Assembly (NCBI GenBank): GCA_029339505.1
Contig: JAQISU010000246.1
Location: 2,134,501 to 2,198,500, forward strand
Length of the DNA: 64,000 nucleotides
Origin: Unio delphinus
Lineage: Eukaryota; Mollusca; Bivalvia; Unionida; Unionidae
Direction of reading: 5' to 3'
A program made the translations under genes and the position numbers. The notes beneath the pieces were generated by a model. The model saw nothing but the letters and a program-made list of their open reading frames with translations. It had not been told where the DNA came from and ran no database searches. Below are positions 33,416-45,200 of this stretch, in pieces (the first letter of the stretch is position 1; every line of letters begins with the position of its first letter).

Positions 33416-33772
33416 TTATTGTCGTTACCTGTTTTACCTTGCTTAGTCGTGTAATCATTTATTTCCTATAGTTGAGTGTTTTTGTTTATGTTGAATATTT
33501 GTAGGGTCATATATTGATTCAAACTTTGCGTATCAGGGCATGATAACATTTATCCACTAACTCATGAAAACAACAAGATTATGAACCGGATTTTTGAACC
33601 GCTCAAGTGAATAAACCAGTAAATATATTTATTTGTTAAAAGCACACACTTGAAAACAGCCACCTTTTAGTGTAGCGTCGTGAAAAACGAGTCGCTTGTT
33701 CAAATGTATGGTGATCAACCACAGCATTACAGGTAAGCAAAAGGTAATATAGTACATATAAAAACAACAGTT
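33416..33772 (+). repeat. Direct repeat copy 2 (357 bp)
   Basis: Second copy of 30741-31173, same orientation, lacking the about 80-bp TATA-containing internal part. It differs at scattered positions (for example ACCTTTTAG versus CTCCTTTCAG). Confidence 0.85.
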
Positions 33773-35320
33773 GTTTTTTGCTTACGAACTTGTCCTTGAC
33801 TGTGTAATGACAATTATGTTATTTCTGTGTGTAGTAACATAGGTGCTATTGTTTTGTTGATATTGTTGTTGCGATTGATGTTACTTTATTACTAATATTG
33901 TCAATGTAACTCTCATGGCTGAAGACTGTTGCTGAACTGAAATGATTGTTTTATTGGTATTAGTAGCAGTTTCCGCAAATTAAAATCTACTAACGAAATT
34001 AATAGTGGGTACAAATAAAACATTCCTGAAAGAATCTGAAAGATCCAGGGCACCCGGCATCAAAAGAAAACACCGAACTCGTGACACTCATATACAAGTA
34101 CAATTCATTTCACGTTACGGTAGAGCGCGGTGATATATTTGACTATACAATTGTACCACTTTAAAATGTATAATACAACTGACATTCAACAGTGGTACAT
34201 AATTTAATTGTTAAACATATTACTAGAAACAATTCTACATTTGTTATCCGTTGGCCATGAGAGAATTTCACCACCACATACAAAGCGTCATAACTAAAGT
34301 TTATTCATACAAGTCTATCTTAATACTTAAACTTGAAAGATACTCTGAGATGAATATTAAGAACTTGTTGAAAGGTTTAAATATTTTTGCGCACACATGA
34401 TCTTAATAGAACATTATTCATAGCCTCTCGCTGCTTTATGATTTACACGAAAGCATCTCATTGCCGATCTCTTCAACTACCATTAGCTTTTAAAGAAAAA
34501 CAATTAAAAACGTATATCTTATTATCGTATGACTTCTATTTAAATTCAAAAAAGCGCTTTAGTCTCAATTAACGAAGCCATTTTTATTTTGAAAACATTT
34601 TCTTTAGTAGATGCTGAAGAAGTTATTGGCTGATATGGCACAATATTGATATATATTATAAATTCATTCCCGATTGCACACTGTGAGTAAGACAGTACAT
34701 GACCAATCAGGAATTGAAAAGAACTGAGAACAGGTGCCATGCAATCAAGTAAATAAAATATGGATGGGGAAAATTGAAGACCAGAAATAGGGGCGGTACC
34801 AGACTAGGTTTAACAATGTTGCACAATTTATTTTTACATTTACAAGTAACATCATCAGCATCAATATAGAAGTTAAATGAGAACAACATTTAAAACATGT
34901 TGAGGCTAGCAGGGGTGAGGTAGTGTTAGGATGGTAAATGTGCTGGACTTTAAAAAGTTACACAGTAAGTTTAGATGATGTAGTAAAATTCGAACGGAGT
35001 GAACACGATCATATTTGGAGGGCGATGCAAATTATTAATTTACGAGGATCTTCGACGATGGTTGTGACGTTTCGTAAAGATACTGAGTATGACGTATTTA
35101 CAGTTGGTCTTGGTCTCTCTTTGTTATGACGCTATGGTTTACTTATTGGCTTATAGTTTTTTAATACTCTGATGGATTTGTTCATTGTTTGATGAAAAAT
35201 TATTAGTCTAAGATACTTCATTCGGCGATCTGCTTACTCAACCATACATGAAATTGTGGTTCAGATCAAACGTTTTAGAGCTGTACTTTGATTGTGTTTT
35301 ATACAGAATTCAGTGATAAT

Positions 35321-35322
<2 letters not shown>
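33773..35322. other. Intergenic DNA, nothing recognised
   Basis: AT-rich sequence with only short scattered frames (up to about 63 codons) that show no recognisable protein and overlap on both strands. Confidence 0.45.

Positions 35323-35372
<50 letters not shown>
35323..35372. repeat. (CA)n microsatellite
   Basis: About 25 uninterrupted CA units. Confidence 0.95.
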
Positions 35373-35375
<3 letters not shown>

Positions 35376-36819
35376 ATAATTTTGATATTACCACACGTTA
35401 AAATATCACTTTATGTGATTCTGATTGATCCACTTAAGCCCATGAAATTTATTCTCTTTAATGATTGACTGGGATTGTGTGAACATTTTTAACCCAGCCT
35501 TCTGGAATGTTTGGTTTTGAATGAACATATTTGGCGGCAAATTTGGAACTCGACTTTCGAAAGGAAATTGAGAAAAATAATTTTGGCTGTCTGAATATGG
35601 GTATGTTACCCGCACAAGGCTTTGTTATGTCATGTATAACAATATCATAATGAGAAAAATGGCTTAAAACTACAGGACAAGAACAACAATAAATAAAACT
35701 AAAGGTATTGTTTATTTGATAGCGGGGTGGCAGAGGGGCGGTAAATCTGTAACATTGATATAGAATCCACCGTATATACAAGCGTGGTTTAAATGTGAAC
35801 ATACAGAAGTAAATAAACTCAGCTCTCTTCACAGAAGAATTTAGATATAAATGGTTCTCCTAATTGACAGGACTTTATCTAAGTACAGCTGATCTTTATG
35901 CAGTGTATATGAGATGCATATCCTACTCGAAAAGAAATTTGTTTACGTCTTCTGTACAGTCTATTGTTCCAGTCATATACTGCAAATATCCGGTCACAAA
36001 TGCAATACACTAAAAGTGCAAATTTCTGCATCCATTAATCCTATTTAACACGAAAATAGCAACAACGTAATATTTGGTTCTGAAAGGGATATTCTATGCT
36101 AAACATGATGGCGATGCATTTACTGGGTATGTCTCACCCTTCTCTTGCTTTGCATCTTTGTGTTTGTATTCTTCATCAAATAGAAAACTTTTATTCAATT
36201 TAAAGTAACAAGAGCCGAATATATCTTAAGAAACTCTAAGTGAAATATAACTGCCGAGAGACTGGAACAGATAGATGGTATAAATTTGCTTCCAAAATAC
36301 TTTTCATTAGACTATCGGATATTATAAAATAATCAAGTCTACCAAATGTAGGAGGATCATTATCTAAGTGCGATGTTCTTCAAATTTTCTTTAGAAGCAA
36401 ATTGCTCCATAAATCGAGAAGACTATACGCATCTGCAAATTTACTTAACAGATTTCTTGACTTCTGTTTAGGGTTTTTGGGTTCATATTACCCCACCATC
36501 CCCCACATTCCCATGCACAGAAAGATTGATTTCAGTTTCAAAAATCAAATCCAGTAATAAATACTTCGCACTATATTCCCGGTTACTTTTTAAAAAAAAA
36601 TACATACCAATTATAAATATTTCGGCAATGTTTCCCTATGGTATGATATAAATTTTCAGGAAAGTATTTTATGGTAAATAATTTACATATTTATCATTTC
36701 ATCATTTATGTGGTATGCCCTCATTAAATAACGAATGTGTTCTTTAAAAACTAGTTCTATTCCTTGCTCTACTAGATTCGTCTGTCTGTATATATGCCTG
36801 CCATCCGCCCGCTCGCCCG
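35373..36819. other. Intergenic DNA, nothing recognised
   Basis: The longest frame (minus strand, about 35458-35832) has no recognisable motif or splice context; not called. Confidence 0.4.
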
Positions 36820-36857
36820 TATGTATGTATGTATGTATGTATGTATGTATGTATGTA

Positions 36858-36905
<48 letters not shown>
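36820..36905. repeat. (TATG)n(TG)n(TA)n microsatellite
   Basis: TATG units, then TG units, then a short TATATATG. Frames reading through it (Met-Tyr-Val-Cys repeats) are artefacts. Confidence 0.95.
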
Positions 36906-36906
<1 letters not shown>

Positions 36907-37644
36907 ATGCACCTCTTTTTTATATTTAAAGCGAAAAAAGAAGTACCATGCCGTCCAAAGGGAGACAGTTCCTTGCGAGTTCCTTTCTCTTTTGTACGTG
37001 TGGTCTGTTGATCCTGATCATACGCATTTTTTGTACCGAAAACATGGGTTTAGCTACAGGTAAGTGCAACCCCCCTCTCATAATAGTGACACTAATGAGA
37101 GGCGGATTCAGAACGGTGATTGATTTCAAAAGGACTATGTTCCAGGTTATGATGATAGGGGCTCAGATCTCCGCAAGTAGAGATGAAAATTTACATTGAT
37201 TGAATAGGCCAATGTGATCAGCTGGCCAAACGAGATATCTCTTACCCCAAGCCCCCAATCAACAATCGACCCCCTGTAAATCAACAAACGCTGACTCTTC
37301 TTTTGATGTGATATTAAGCAGTGTATTTGTTTCGACAGAATTTTATTGTTAAAATAGAGATTTGATTATAATACAAAGAGTATATTTTATGTTCCTACCT
37401 GGATACCGGATATATTTAATCGTCATATAAATGCACCTGACTCGAATATTAGAAGGTTAAAATCACTGTTCAGTGTACCCCTGCGTCCTTTTCTTAAATT
37501 CACCTCGTTTTCGTTTTCTAAATATATAGATATCAGCGAATTGAGCGAGTGGTAGGATTGGGACCGTTTAATTTGTTCTAGTAAACTAGATTTGGATGAC
37601 AACAAATCAAGTCCTATTCAGCAATGCATCATACCGGTTTTTTA

Positions 37645-37645
<1 letters not shown>
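36906..37645. other. Intergenic DNA, nothing recognised
   Basis: A short direct or inverted duplication of a CCCCTCTCATAATAGTGACA-like / ACTAATGAGAGGCGG segment is visible around 37070-37110; otherwise no feature. Confidence 0.4.

Positions 37646-37690
<45 letters not shown>
37646..37690. repeat. (CA)n microsatellite
   Basis: About 22 CA units ending in CAGAG. Confidence 0.95.
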
Positions 37691-37695
<5 letters not shown>

Positions 37696-38193
37696 CGTCA
37701 GAATATCAAAACTTGTACCTTCCTTTCAGTAGAAAAATATGATATATATTTGCTGTTGTATTTGTTGCTTTCGACTCTTTAGTATGCATTTTCAATTCTC
37801 ACCGAATCTATTAGATCCCATCATTTACATGTGGTGAAGACATCTAGGTACACTTGATTCACTTAGTATCCGTGAAAATGGATATTTGTTAGATTAGGTA
37901 TACTGCTGTGGAATCTTTATTTGGGCCTGTCTGTCTGTGTTTATATCCTTGATTCCGTATGTTTATTCGTCTATACGTCCGCCACAGGAAGCTATTGATC
38001 AAGGTTGATCGGAAATATACCAGACAAAGGCAAATTAAATTTGGTAAATTGTATTACTATGCTATACAAGCGATCTTATTATGTTGCCATTTTCTAGCAA
38101 TTGTATTAAAATAACGTGTTGAACTATTTAGACGTGTAAAATGTTAACTGAAATGGACTTATACATGCTATACTAGTACAACTTTAGCTGGGG

Positions 38194-39549
38194 TTGCTGT
38201 TGTTGGTGGTGGTGGTTTTTGTTGTTTGCAAGATGCATAATAGAGTAAACGAACGTAAATGTTTACTGATACATTTATTTGGTTACTTTCGTAAAGTTCG
38301 ACATGTTATTTTCTTGTTATCGGCCTTGGAATATAAATTCACAACTGCACATCACAAAGATCCAATGTCATTGAATTCTTTATACTTTAATATTCATTTA
38401 CACTTTAATATTCATTTATGTCAAAATCTTTCAATCGGCAACCTTATAAATTATTTCTTTTCTGACCCATTTGGAGAAACTGATTTCCCATTAATATCCA
38501 ATTGCTTTTTATTTTTGTTGATTTTGTCATTCTATCTTATAGACGTTGTCATCATCGGATTCTTCCTTCTTTCCGTCATAACGTACGATGTGTCACGCCT
38601 GTCACCTGCGGAAAGCCATACATATGCATCAGTCTGTTCTCTGTACGTATGTTACAGGGTTATAGACTTAGCAGGGATATTTGCGCTTTGGCGTTTCAAA
38701 CAAAACAACTCAGACAGCAAAGCGTATCAGGCTTCTCTTCTCACGAAAGTTATTAATCAAAATAAAGACACGAAAATGGGAAAATATTTACGTTTAAGTG
38801 AGATTAAGCATGTAGATGAATACCTTTCAAAAGTAATATTGACTGATTACTCATTTTATGAACGTTTTGTTGAAGTTATTATTGATAATGGTGAACCAGA
38901 CGTCCTATTTCCAGGCAAAACAGATTACATTGCCGTGTCTTCCGGTTCATCAAGCGGTAGGAGTAAACTGTTTCCGAAAAAGAAACGTATAGCCTTGAAG
39001 TTTGGATTGTATCTGCCACTATTGAAATATTTTCTCCAAAATGCAAAAGGAAACAAAAATCTAAGAATGATAGACTATGTACGTTTATACCCTTCTTTTG
39101 CTTATTCAAAACACAATGTTGCAATCGGACCTATATCAGGTCTTACGGCAAGTGGATCCCTGCACTCTTTAATGACTACATTAGGAGGCTGGAAAATAAC
39201 CACCGAACATGAAACCTTCTATATTTCCTTGCTCTTTTCTCTGGCAGAGGAGGATTTGGGAAATATTATATTCTCCAACTCCTCTATGGCATTAAGATAT
39301 TTCAAATTATTGGAGAAGAAATGGGAGGAACTACTTTCTGACCTGGAGAATCGGAATATATCACGAAACATACAAATACCCGAAGATGTTAGATCAAAAT
39401 GTATTACAAGTCTTTACAGAAGAATACGTCCTGAGAGGATACACCAGCTGAGAAAAGAGTTCAGGAGAGGTTTCCAGAACATTGTTCCGAGAATTTGGCC
39501 ATCTTGTGCAAGTATAGCTTGTATTTCAACAGGTGCATACAAAGTTCAG
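38194..39549 (+). CDS. GH3-domain protein, 5' coding exon (exon start uncertain)
   Basis: The open frame encodes a GH3-family protein (GHDC-like in animals; acyl-adenylate/amido-synthetase fold in plants). From about 38675 the reading shows family-like sequence: LWRFKQNN, LLTKVINQNKDTKMGKYL, VLFPGKTDYIAVSSGSSSGR (an adenylate-binding-type loop), SLMTTLGGW and IWPSCASIACISTGAYK. A hydrophobic segment near 38515-38600 could be an N-terminal membrane anchor. The exon ends at 39549 in phase 0 at CAG/GTATG, a good donor. Upstream frame (38194 to about 38540) is probably intron or UTR; acceptors are possible at 38541, 38658 and 38675. It continues with 61442-61645, with element C in the intron. Confidence 0.75.
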
Positions 39550-39898
39550 GTATGTTGAATAGAGCGTCATATTGGTTTTGTTTAGTAATGCATTACTAGT
39601 TTGAAAGAGGAACATGCTTTTGCTACTTCGTCTTAGCTCTAATATTTATATTTAAAAATAACCTTTTCTTATCACAATGTTTTTAAAATAGTGCTTGCAA
39701 TTAATCAGTCAAATCCTGTATGTGAGGTTGTAAATTGAATGCAAATACAATACAGTTGGCCCAGGGTAAAACAACATAAATTACTTGTTTAATATTTAAA
39801 TAATGATGAAAATATTTATTACTACTATTGTAAGGTATAGTTCTATTCAGTGTTTCTTAATGCATTATAAATGAAATATTTCCTTCAGGTTAAGTTAT
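39550..39898 (+). other. GH3 intron, left part
   Basis: AT-rich intron sequence from the donor to the Polinton insertion site. A possible cryptic acceptor (TTCCTTCAGG) lies at about 39880-39890. Confidence 0.7.
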
Positions 39899-39904
39899 CT
39901 TGCG
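39899..39904. repeat. Target-site duplication, left (CTTGCG)
   Basis: Six bases identical to 60564-60569, immediately outside the terminal inverted repeat. Confidence 0.95.
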
Positions 39905-40260
39905 AGTAGTAATAGGGGACACTATAGCCTCAATGGAAAATCCAGTCAAAAAGTGCTTGGGACACTATAGCCTCAAGATTTATAGCCTCAAGGGAAAATC
40001 CAGTCAAAAACAGCTTGGGACACTATAGCCTCAAAACAGCTTGGGACACTATAGCCTCAAGGGAAATGGAACATGGGGGATCTGTATAGCGTCAAGGGAA
40101 ATTGAACATAGTGGGTCTATATAGCCTCAAGGGAAATGGAACATAGTGGGACTATATAGCCTCAAGGGAAATATAACATGGGAAATAAAACAAGGGAAAA
40201 AAAGGGTGGCAATGAAAGCTACTATCTTTTCGAGACTTATGAGTGGCCCTGAAAAGGGCC
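39905..40260. repeat. Left terminal inverted repeat (356 bp)
   Basis: Reverse complement of 60208-60563. Internally it is built of about eight spaced copies of TATAGCCTCAA, several within a longer GGGACACTATAGCCTCAA unit. The innermost 16 bp form a histone-type stem-loop on the minus strand. Confidence 0.95.
40245..40260 (-). terminator. Histone-type 3' stem-loop for the leftmost gene
   Basis: On the minus strand: GGCCCTTTTCAGGGCC, a perfect 6-bp stem with loop TTTC, 28 nt after the stop of the 77-aa gene. It is followed by ACTCATAAGTCTCGAAAAGA, whose purine run matches a U7-type histone downstream element. Confidence 0.85.
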
Positions 40261-40287
40261 GTTAGGTGTAATGTTAACGTTGTCTTG

Positions 40288-40521
40288 TTAACACAGAGGA
40301 CATCTCACAGATCTTCTTCTCTTCCTTAAACTTCTCCTTACTGTGGGTCCATAGAAGAGAACTCTCTTCAAGCAACCTTGTCTTTCCACATAGACTCTTC
40401 TCTTCCAATAGGCTGTCTCCGTCCTATGAATGACACTCCATGATGATCTGACATACATGGGTATGTCAGTCCTAAACAGCATACTTGACACAAGGGTTGA
40501 CGATTCAACATTAGTCCACAT
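40288..40521 (-). CDS. Small basic protein, leftmost arm gene (77 aa)
   Basis: Starts MWTNVESSTLVSS and becomes strongly basic at the C-terminus (RRSLRKRRRSVRCPLC). On its own strand a TATAAATA (40563-40570) lies about 45 nt before the ATG, with an inverted CCAAT motif further upstream. 28 nt after the stop is a histone-type stem-loop. Promoter and 3' signal on both sides make this short ORF credible. The arginine-rich tail suggests nucleic acid binding or nuclear localisation. No family recognised. Confidence 0.6.
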   Translation of the reverse strand: MWTNVESSTLVSSMLFRTDIPMYVRSSWSVIHRTETAYWKRRVYVERQGCLKRVLFYGPTVRRSLRKRRRSVRCPLC

Positions 40522-40562
40522 CTTCTGATGAGAACAGGTGAATCGAATGCCGTGTACTGCGG

Positions 40563-40739
40563 TTATTTATAGGGGAAGAGCGGATTGAAACGGATTGAGT
40601 GTATCCACCAATCCAAACGTGCGTTACAAAAGTCAGACACAGCCATCCAATCGGAAGAGAGCAGTCTGTGACGTCACCTTTTCTATATAGAGGTACTAGC
40701 GCCTGTGCGCAGTCAATCGATTCAAGAGAGTTGTCAATC
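40563..40739. promoter_or_regulatory. Divergent left-arm promoter with CCAAT, CRE and two TATA boxes
   Basis: Minus-strand TATAAATA at 40563-40570 serves the 77-aa gene. For the plus-strand gene, CCAAT (about 40647), a palindromic CRE TGACGTCA (about 40669-40676), TATATAG (40684-40690) and a CAGTC initiator (40710-40714) are correctly ordered and spaced before the ATG at 40740. CCAAT and CRE are typical of host cell-cycle or signalling-responsive promoters. Confidence 0.7.
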
Positions 40740-41375
40740 ATGGCGGACAGTAAGAAGACAATGAATTGGAGTGAGACAGGAGTAGAGATAGCAAGTCATG
40801 GACCAACAGTGACTACTAAAGTCATGACAAATCTACATCCAGAAGAAGTTGATTTTAACTGGGATATTGTGGATTTTTTAACATCGCAAGAATTTATTCC
40901 GGAACCTTCGTTGCCTTCTGTATCTTCTTATGGACACGTCGATGATTTTAAACAAAGACAAAAAGAAGAATTGGAGCGATTTTTACAACAACAGAAAGTA
41001 GAAGAACAAGCTTTTCTTATGCAACAGCAGGAAGAAGAAGCAAGAAGAAAACACCAGGAAGAAACAGTAGCAGCAACGGAGAAGAATGAAGACCAAGGAC
41101 AGAAAGAAAATAGTGAAAATCAAACGGTTACGACGGTACTTTTAGATATTTTAGCTGAGTTAAGGAGTCTGAAACAAATGTATCAGACTTCTTTATCACG
41201 ACCGAAGAGAAAAAGACCTTCTCGAGCGAAACAACCTGATCTCTCTGTGACTACGTCTACCTTACCACCGTTAGTGATTTCTACCAAATCATTGACAAGA
41301 ACCACCAGTCCCGAAGTAGGCCTTGGCCGTGGCAAAGGCTTAAGACAGCTCAAGAGGATTTCATCCCGTTTCTGA
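40740..41375 (+). CDS. Coiled-coil arm protein (211 aa)
   Basis: The ATG at 40740 (MADSKKTMNWSETG) is chosen because TATA and initiator lie just upstream; the longer frame from 40599 would start before the promoter. An acidic N-terminal third is followed by a Glu/Gln-rich coiled coil (about residues 75-140, KQRQKEELERFLQQQ), then a basic region (SRPKRKRPSRAKQ) resembling a nuclear localisation signal and a basic C-terminus. The gene ends 31 nt before a perfect histone-type stem-loop. The sequence downstream of that stem-loop (AAGAAATACTATGTCAATTG) is shared with the right-arm gene at 58469, so the arm genes are related. Probably an early regulatory or virion accessory protein; no family recognised. 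Confidence 0.8.
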   Translation: MADSKKTMNWSETGVEIASHGPTVTTKVMTNLHPEEVDFNWDIVDFLTSQEFIPEPSLPSVSSYGHVDDFKQRQKEELERFLQQQKVEEQAFLMQQQEEEARRKHQEETVAATEKNEDQGQKENSENQTVTTVLLDILAELRSLKQMYQTSLSRPKRKRPSRAKQPDLSVTTSTLPPLVISTKSLTRTTSPEVGLGRGKGLRQLKRISSRF

Positions 41376-41406
41376 GTTTGTTTTGTTTTAAACACAAAAC
41401 ACCAAC

Positions 41407-41422
41407 GGTCCTTTTCAGGACC
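41407..41422 (+). terminator. Histone-type 3' stem-loop
   Basis: GGTCCTTTTCAGGACC: a perfect 6-bp stem, loop TTTC, preceded by CCAAC and followed by ACTCC. A purine-rich GAAAAGAAA element begins 15 nt downstream (41437), the spacing expected for U7 snRNP pairing. Confidence 0.9.
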
Positions 41423-41593
41423 ACTCCAATTATTTCGAAAAGAAATACTATGTCAATTGCCTATTTCAATGAAAACTCAAAAGTCCTTTATGTTTTTAAA
41501 AACCCATGATGTACGTGTGAGTGAATGAATGTGTGAGTGTAGGTAATTATACTATCAAATCAAAACCAAGAGACACTTATGTTTTTTCTCTTT

Positions 41594-41602
41594 AGTTTAT
41601 TC
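41594..41602 (-). terminator. Poly(A) signal of the zinc-knuckle gene
   Basis: Minus-strand AATAAA at 41601-41596, about 85 nt beyond the stop at 41684. Confidence 0.55.
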
Positions 41603-41683
41603 TAGTACAAACGTCACAATTCAAAATCACAACATAACATAACACAAGACCACTTTAAAAAAGTTCATAGGTTTTCTTCTGTT

Positions 41684-42148
41684 TCACTCTTTCTGTTTTT
41701 TCATTTTCTTTACTGTCACAGCTTTTTTTTCTTCCTCTTCACTTTCGTTTCGTCTTCTTTTCTTGTGAACGTGACGGGGTTCTTCCTTGGGGGAGGGTAC
41801 CTCTTCCTCCTCCTGTTCAGAATTCCTTTCCTCCTCCTCTTTCTCCTCCTCCTCCTCCTGTTCCTGTTGTTTCTTAGGGCAGTTTGGAGACCAATGTCCT
41901 TTCTCTTTACAATAATAACAGGTATCTTGACTTTTGTCTCTATTGTAGCCTTTTTTATTTTTGTTACGATCTGAACATTCTGTAGCCCAATGTCCTTTCT
42001 TCTTACAGATATAGCAAGTATCTTGACTTTTATCTCGATAGGAAGGAGAGTAGGCCGTCGGCTGGTCTGACGAAAACTTTCGTATGACCCCACGTAAAGC
42101 TCTAATGAGAAGTTCCACTTGTGTAGGTTCTTCCATCGTTCTGGTCAA
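41684..42148 (-). CDS. CCHC zinc-knuckle protein (154 aa)
   Basis: Two retroviral-type knuckles, CYICKKKGHWATEC and CYYCKEKGHWSPNC (CX2CX4HX4C), occupy about residues 43-90, preceded by a short helical N-terminus. The C-terminus is acidic-glutamate rich then Lys/Arg rich, predicted disordered. Knuckles bind single-stranded nucleic acid, so roles in genome handling or RNA binding are likely. The ATG at 42148 (or the fifth codon) follows a TATATATATA run at 42191-42200 on this strand, and the gene diverges from PolB. It is the only convergent neighbour of the 211-aa arm gene. Confidence 0.85.
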   Translation of the reverse strand: MTRTMEEPTQVELLIRALRGVIRKFSSDQPTAYSPSYRDKSQDTCYICKKKGHWATECSDRNKNKKGYNRDKSQDTCYYCKEKGHWSPNCPKKQQEQEEEEEKEEEERNSEQEEEEVPSPKEEPRHVHKKRRRNESEEEEKKAVTVKKMKKQKE

Positions 42149-42190
42149 TGTGAGAGTGAAAGGAATACTGAAAGGTTAGACACTAACCCT

Positions 42191-42272
42191 TTATATATAT
42201 ATGCACGGATCGAACATGAATATATAGGGTTATGGTCTTTAAAAGGTAGTCATTTGACTTTTTGCAGACAAG
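42191..42272. promoter_or_regulatory. Divergent promoter between zinc-knuckle gene and PolB
   Basis: TTATATATAT (42191-42200) is suitably placed for the minus-strand gene. TTTAAAAG (42238-42245), 28 nt before the PolB ATG, is the only TATA-like site for PolB. Confidence 0.5.
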
Positions 42273-45200
42273 ATGAAAAGACCACATCATGCTGTGGAGA
42301 AAGGAAAAGACAGTAAGAGACAGAATCGTAATGTATCGCCTAACACAGTAGCTGAAGTCTTGGCTCAAATTCATGCCAGTGATTTTGAAGATGACATGAG
42401 TGAGCCCGAATCCACACCCAGACAATCCACGTCCAAGCAAAGTGCACCACCCTTAGTAAACCCTGAAAATTACTATCACATTCGAGAGACAGAAAAGCGT
42501 TCCTCTCGAAAATTTAGAACAACGGCTTACACGTATGCCGTAAAGTTTAAAGATTTCAAGTCCAATGTACCTTTGGAGAATACAGAAGGGTTCATTACTG
42601 AGGTGTGGGATTCTGTGTTAACTGCACTGAAACAGCAATGTCAAGCCAAAGAAGACGATCGCTTGAGACTTTCTATTCATCACGATAATTTGAAGTCTCC
42701 CGTTTGGATCGAGTTTACTAGCCCATCAGAATTAACACCTTCCAAAGTCATCGACAAAATTCAACATGTGCAACAATCCAACGACAAGTTTCACATTGAC
42801 GATGGAAAAGCCACACTGTTTATGACCCACGTGTCTCTTCCCCAGGGGACAGGACGCAAAAAAATATTATTGGTCGACAGCCTTCGCAGCATGAAGCGAA
42901 GCCTCGTCCAAATTAACAATCCTCAAGACCAAATGTGTTTAGCCCGTGCTGTCGTCGTGGGACGAACGTATGCCGACAAGAACGACACGACAGAATGGAA
43001 AAGAGCCTGGAAAACTATTAGACAATCGGACCGAGCCAAACAACGAAGTGAAGCAGAACTTCTGTTACAGCAAGCGGGGATATCCAAAGACACTCCTTGT
43101 GGCATTCCAGAAATGCAAAAGTTGCAAGACGTCTTGTCTCCACATTACACTTTGAAAGTACACCCTCAAGAAGTGCGTGGACCTCTTTTGTTTCGAGGCC
43201 ACGATTTCAAAGACCGAAAATACATTCACGTCTATCATCACGATAGTCATTTTGATACCATTACCAGTATCACTGGATTTCTGAAATACGGTTACTACTG
43301 TGAAAAATGTGACTATGGTTATAACAATCGAGAACAACACAAGTATTGTGGATCAAAATGTGAGGGATGTTTGGCCTCACAACCTTGTCTGGACCAAGGA
43401 CAAGTACGAGTGCATTGCCCTGTGTGTCAGCGCACTTTTGTCAGTCTTACCTGTTACCAACAACATTTGAAGATGCAAGGTTCACAGCAGAGAAATGCTT
43501 GTCAGCTTCTGAGATTGTGCCCTACTTGTGGACAAGGCATACGTACCAATAGTGTTAAGTTACACGTTTGTCGAGGGAAGAAACGATGTCACATTTGTCG
43601 CCAAATTGTGGACTTGGAGCACGAATGCTTCATTCAAAAATATCAACCCCAACCAAAAGATACCCAGAAGAAAGGGAATTTTATCTTTTTTGATTTCGAA
43701 TGCATGCAAGAGACCGGTATTCACATTCCCAATTTCTGCGTGGCTCATCGAGCGTGCGAGCAGTGCATCCAAGAACCTATCTTTAGTCATTGCCCTCACT
43801 GTAGCAAGATTCCTGGAGGACGTGAAAAAATCTTTCGAGGGTCAAACACGCTAGCCGATTTTGCCCAATGGATCTTAAATCCCATCGACGAAACGTGGAG
43901 TCCAGAAGACATCGAACGTTACGGAGAGTGTCATTGCCATGCCACGGTCATGGCTCACAATTTCTCGGGATACGATGGGCAATTTCTGCTTAGATACTAT
44001 GCGGAACAAAGTACCGAACGGCCTCAAGTGACTTTGAACGGAGCCAAAATCATTTCTATGCAAGTAGGACAAGTACAGTTTAAAGATTCGATGTGTTACT
44101 TGGCCATGCCTTTGAGTCGCATGCCTAAAACGTTTGGAATGACAGAAATGGCCAAAGGTTATTTTCCACACTTTTTTAATACCGAAGCCAATCAACATGC
44201 CATTCTACCCCATTTGCCTGAGGTTGACGACTACGACCCCGACAACATGCGCACCGAACAACGAGAAGCTTTCCATGCTTGGTACCAGACTCACGCCTCG
44301 GACCCCTTTGACTTTCAAGAAGAAATGTTAAAGTATTGTCGATCTGACGTGGACATTTTACGACGCTGTTGTGGAAAATTTCGAGAACTGTTCATGGAAT
44401 ACGGAGGGATCGATCCTTTGAAAGAAGCTTGTACCATTGCCAAAGCATGTTCCTTAGTGTACCGAAAACGCTTTATGCCCGAAAATACTCTAGCGGTCAT
44501 CAGTCCTCAAACGACAAATTTTGTCAAACGTCAATACTCGGTTAAAGCTCTACGCTGGCTCCATTACTTGTGCGACAAGGAAGACAAATGGATCCAACAC
44601 GCTCGCAACGGAGGAGGCGAAAAGACCATCGGAACGTATTCGGTAGATGGTTGGGACTTAGAAAACCCTCAGATCGTGTACGAGTTTAACGGATGTTTAT
44701 TTCACGGATGTCCCCTATGCTACCCTCAGCGTAACACCAAAAATCAGTTTTTACAACGAACCATGGAAGACTTGTACCAGACCACGTGTCAGCGACGTTT
44801 GAAGTTAGAACAGCAAGGATACCAGGTGGTGGAAATGTGGGAACACGAGTACGATCAGCGTTTGAAAACCGATCCCGAGTTTAAACGCATCGTAGAAAGT
44901 TACAAGTGGGTGGACCCCCTGAACCCTCGGGATAGTTTGTACGGAGGACGAACGAATGCTACCTGTTTACTGTACCAAGCGGACGAGGAGAAGGGAGAAG
45001 AAATCAAATACTTGGACGTGTGTTCGTTGTATCCTTACGTGTGCAAATATTGTCACTTTCCCGTAGGGCATCCAGAATTGATGACAGAACACATTGATTT
45101 GGACCACATTCGACAGTACGAAGGATTGATCAAGTGTAAAGTCTTACCACCCACAGACTTGTACCATCCCGTTTTACCTCACCATTGCCAAGGAAAACTG

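Noticed and set aside
37423..37605. 60-aa minus-strand ORF
   Set aside because: No motif, splice signal or homology; typical chance length in AT-rich DNA.
42183..44500. Several 60-110-aa ORFs inside PolB on other frames
   Set aside because: Shadows of a strongly conserved 1356-codon gene.
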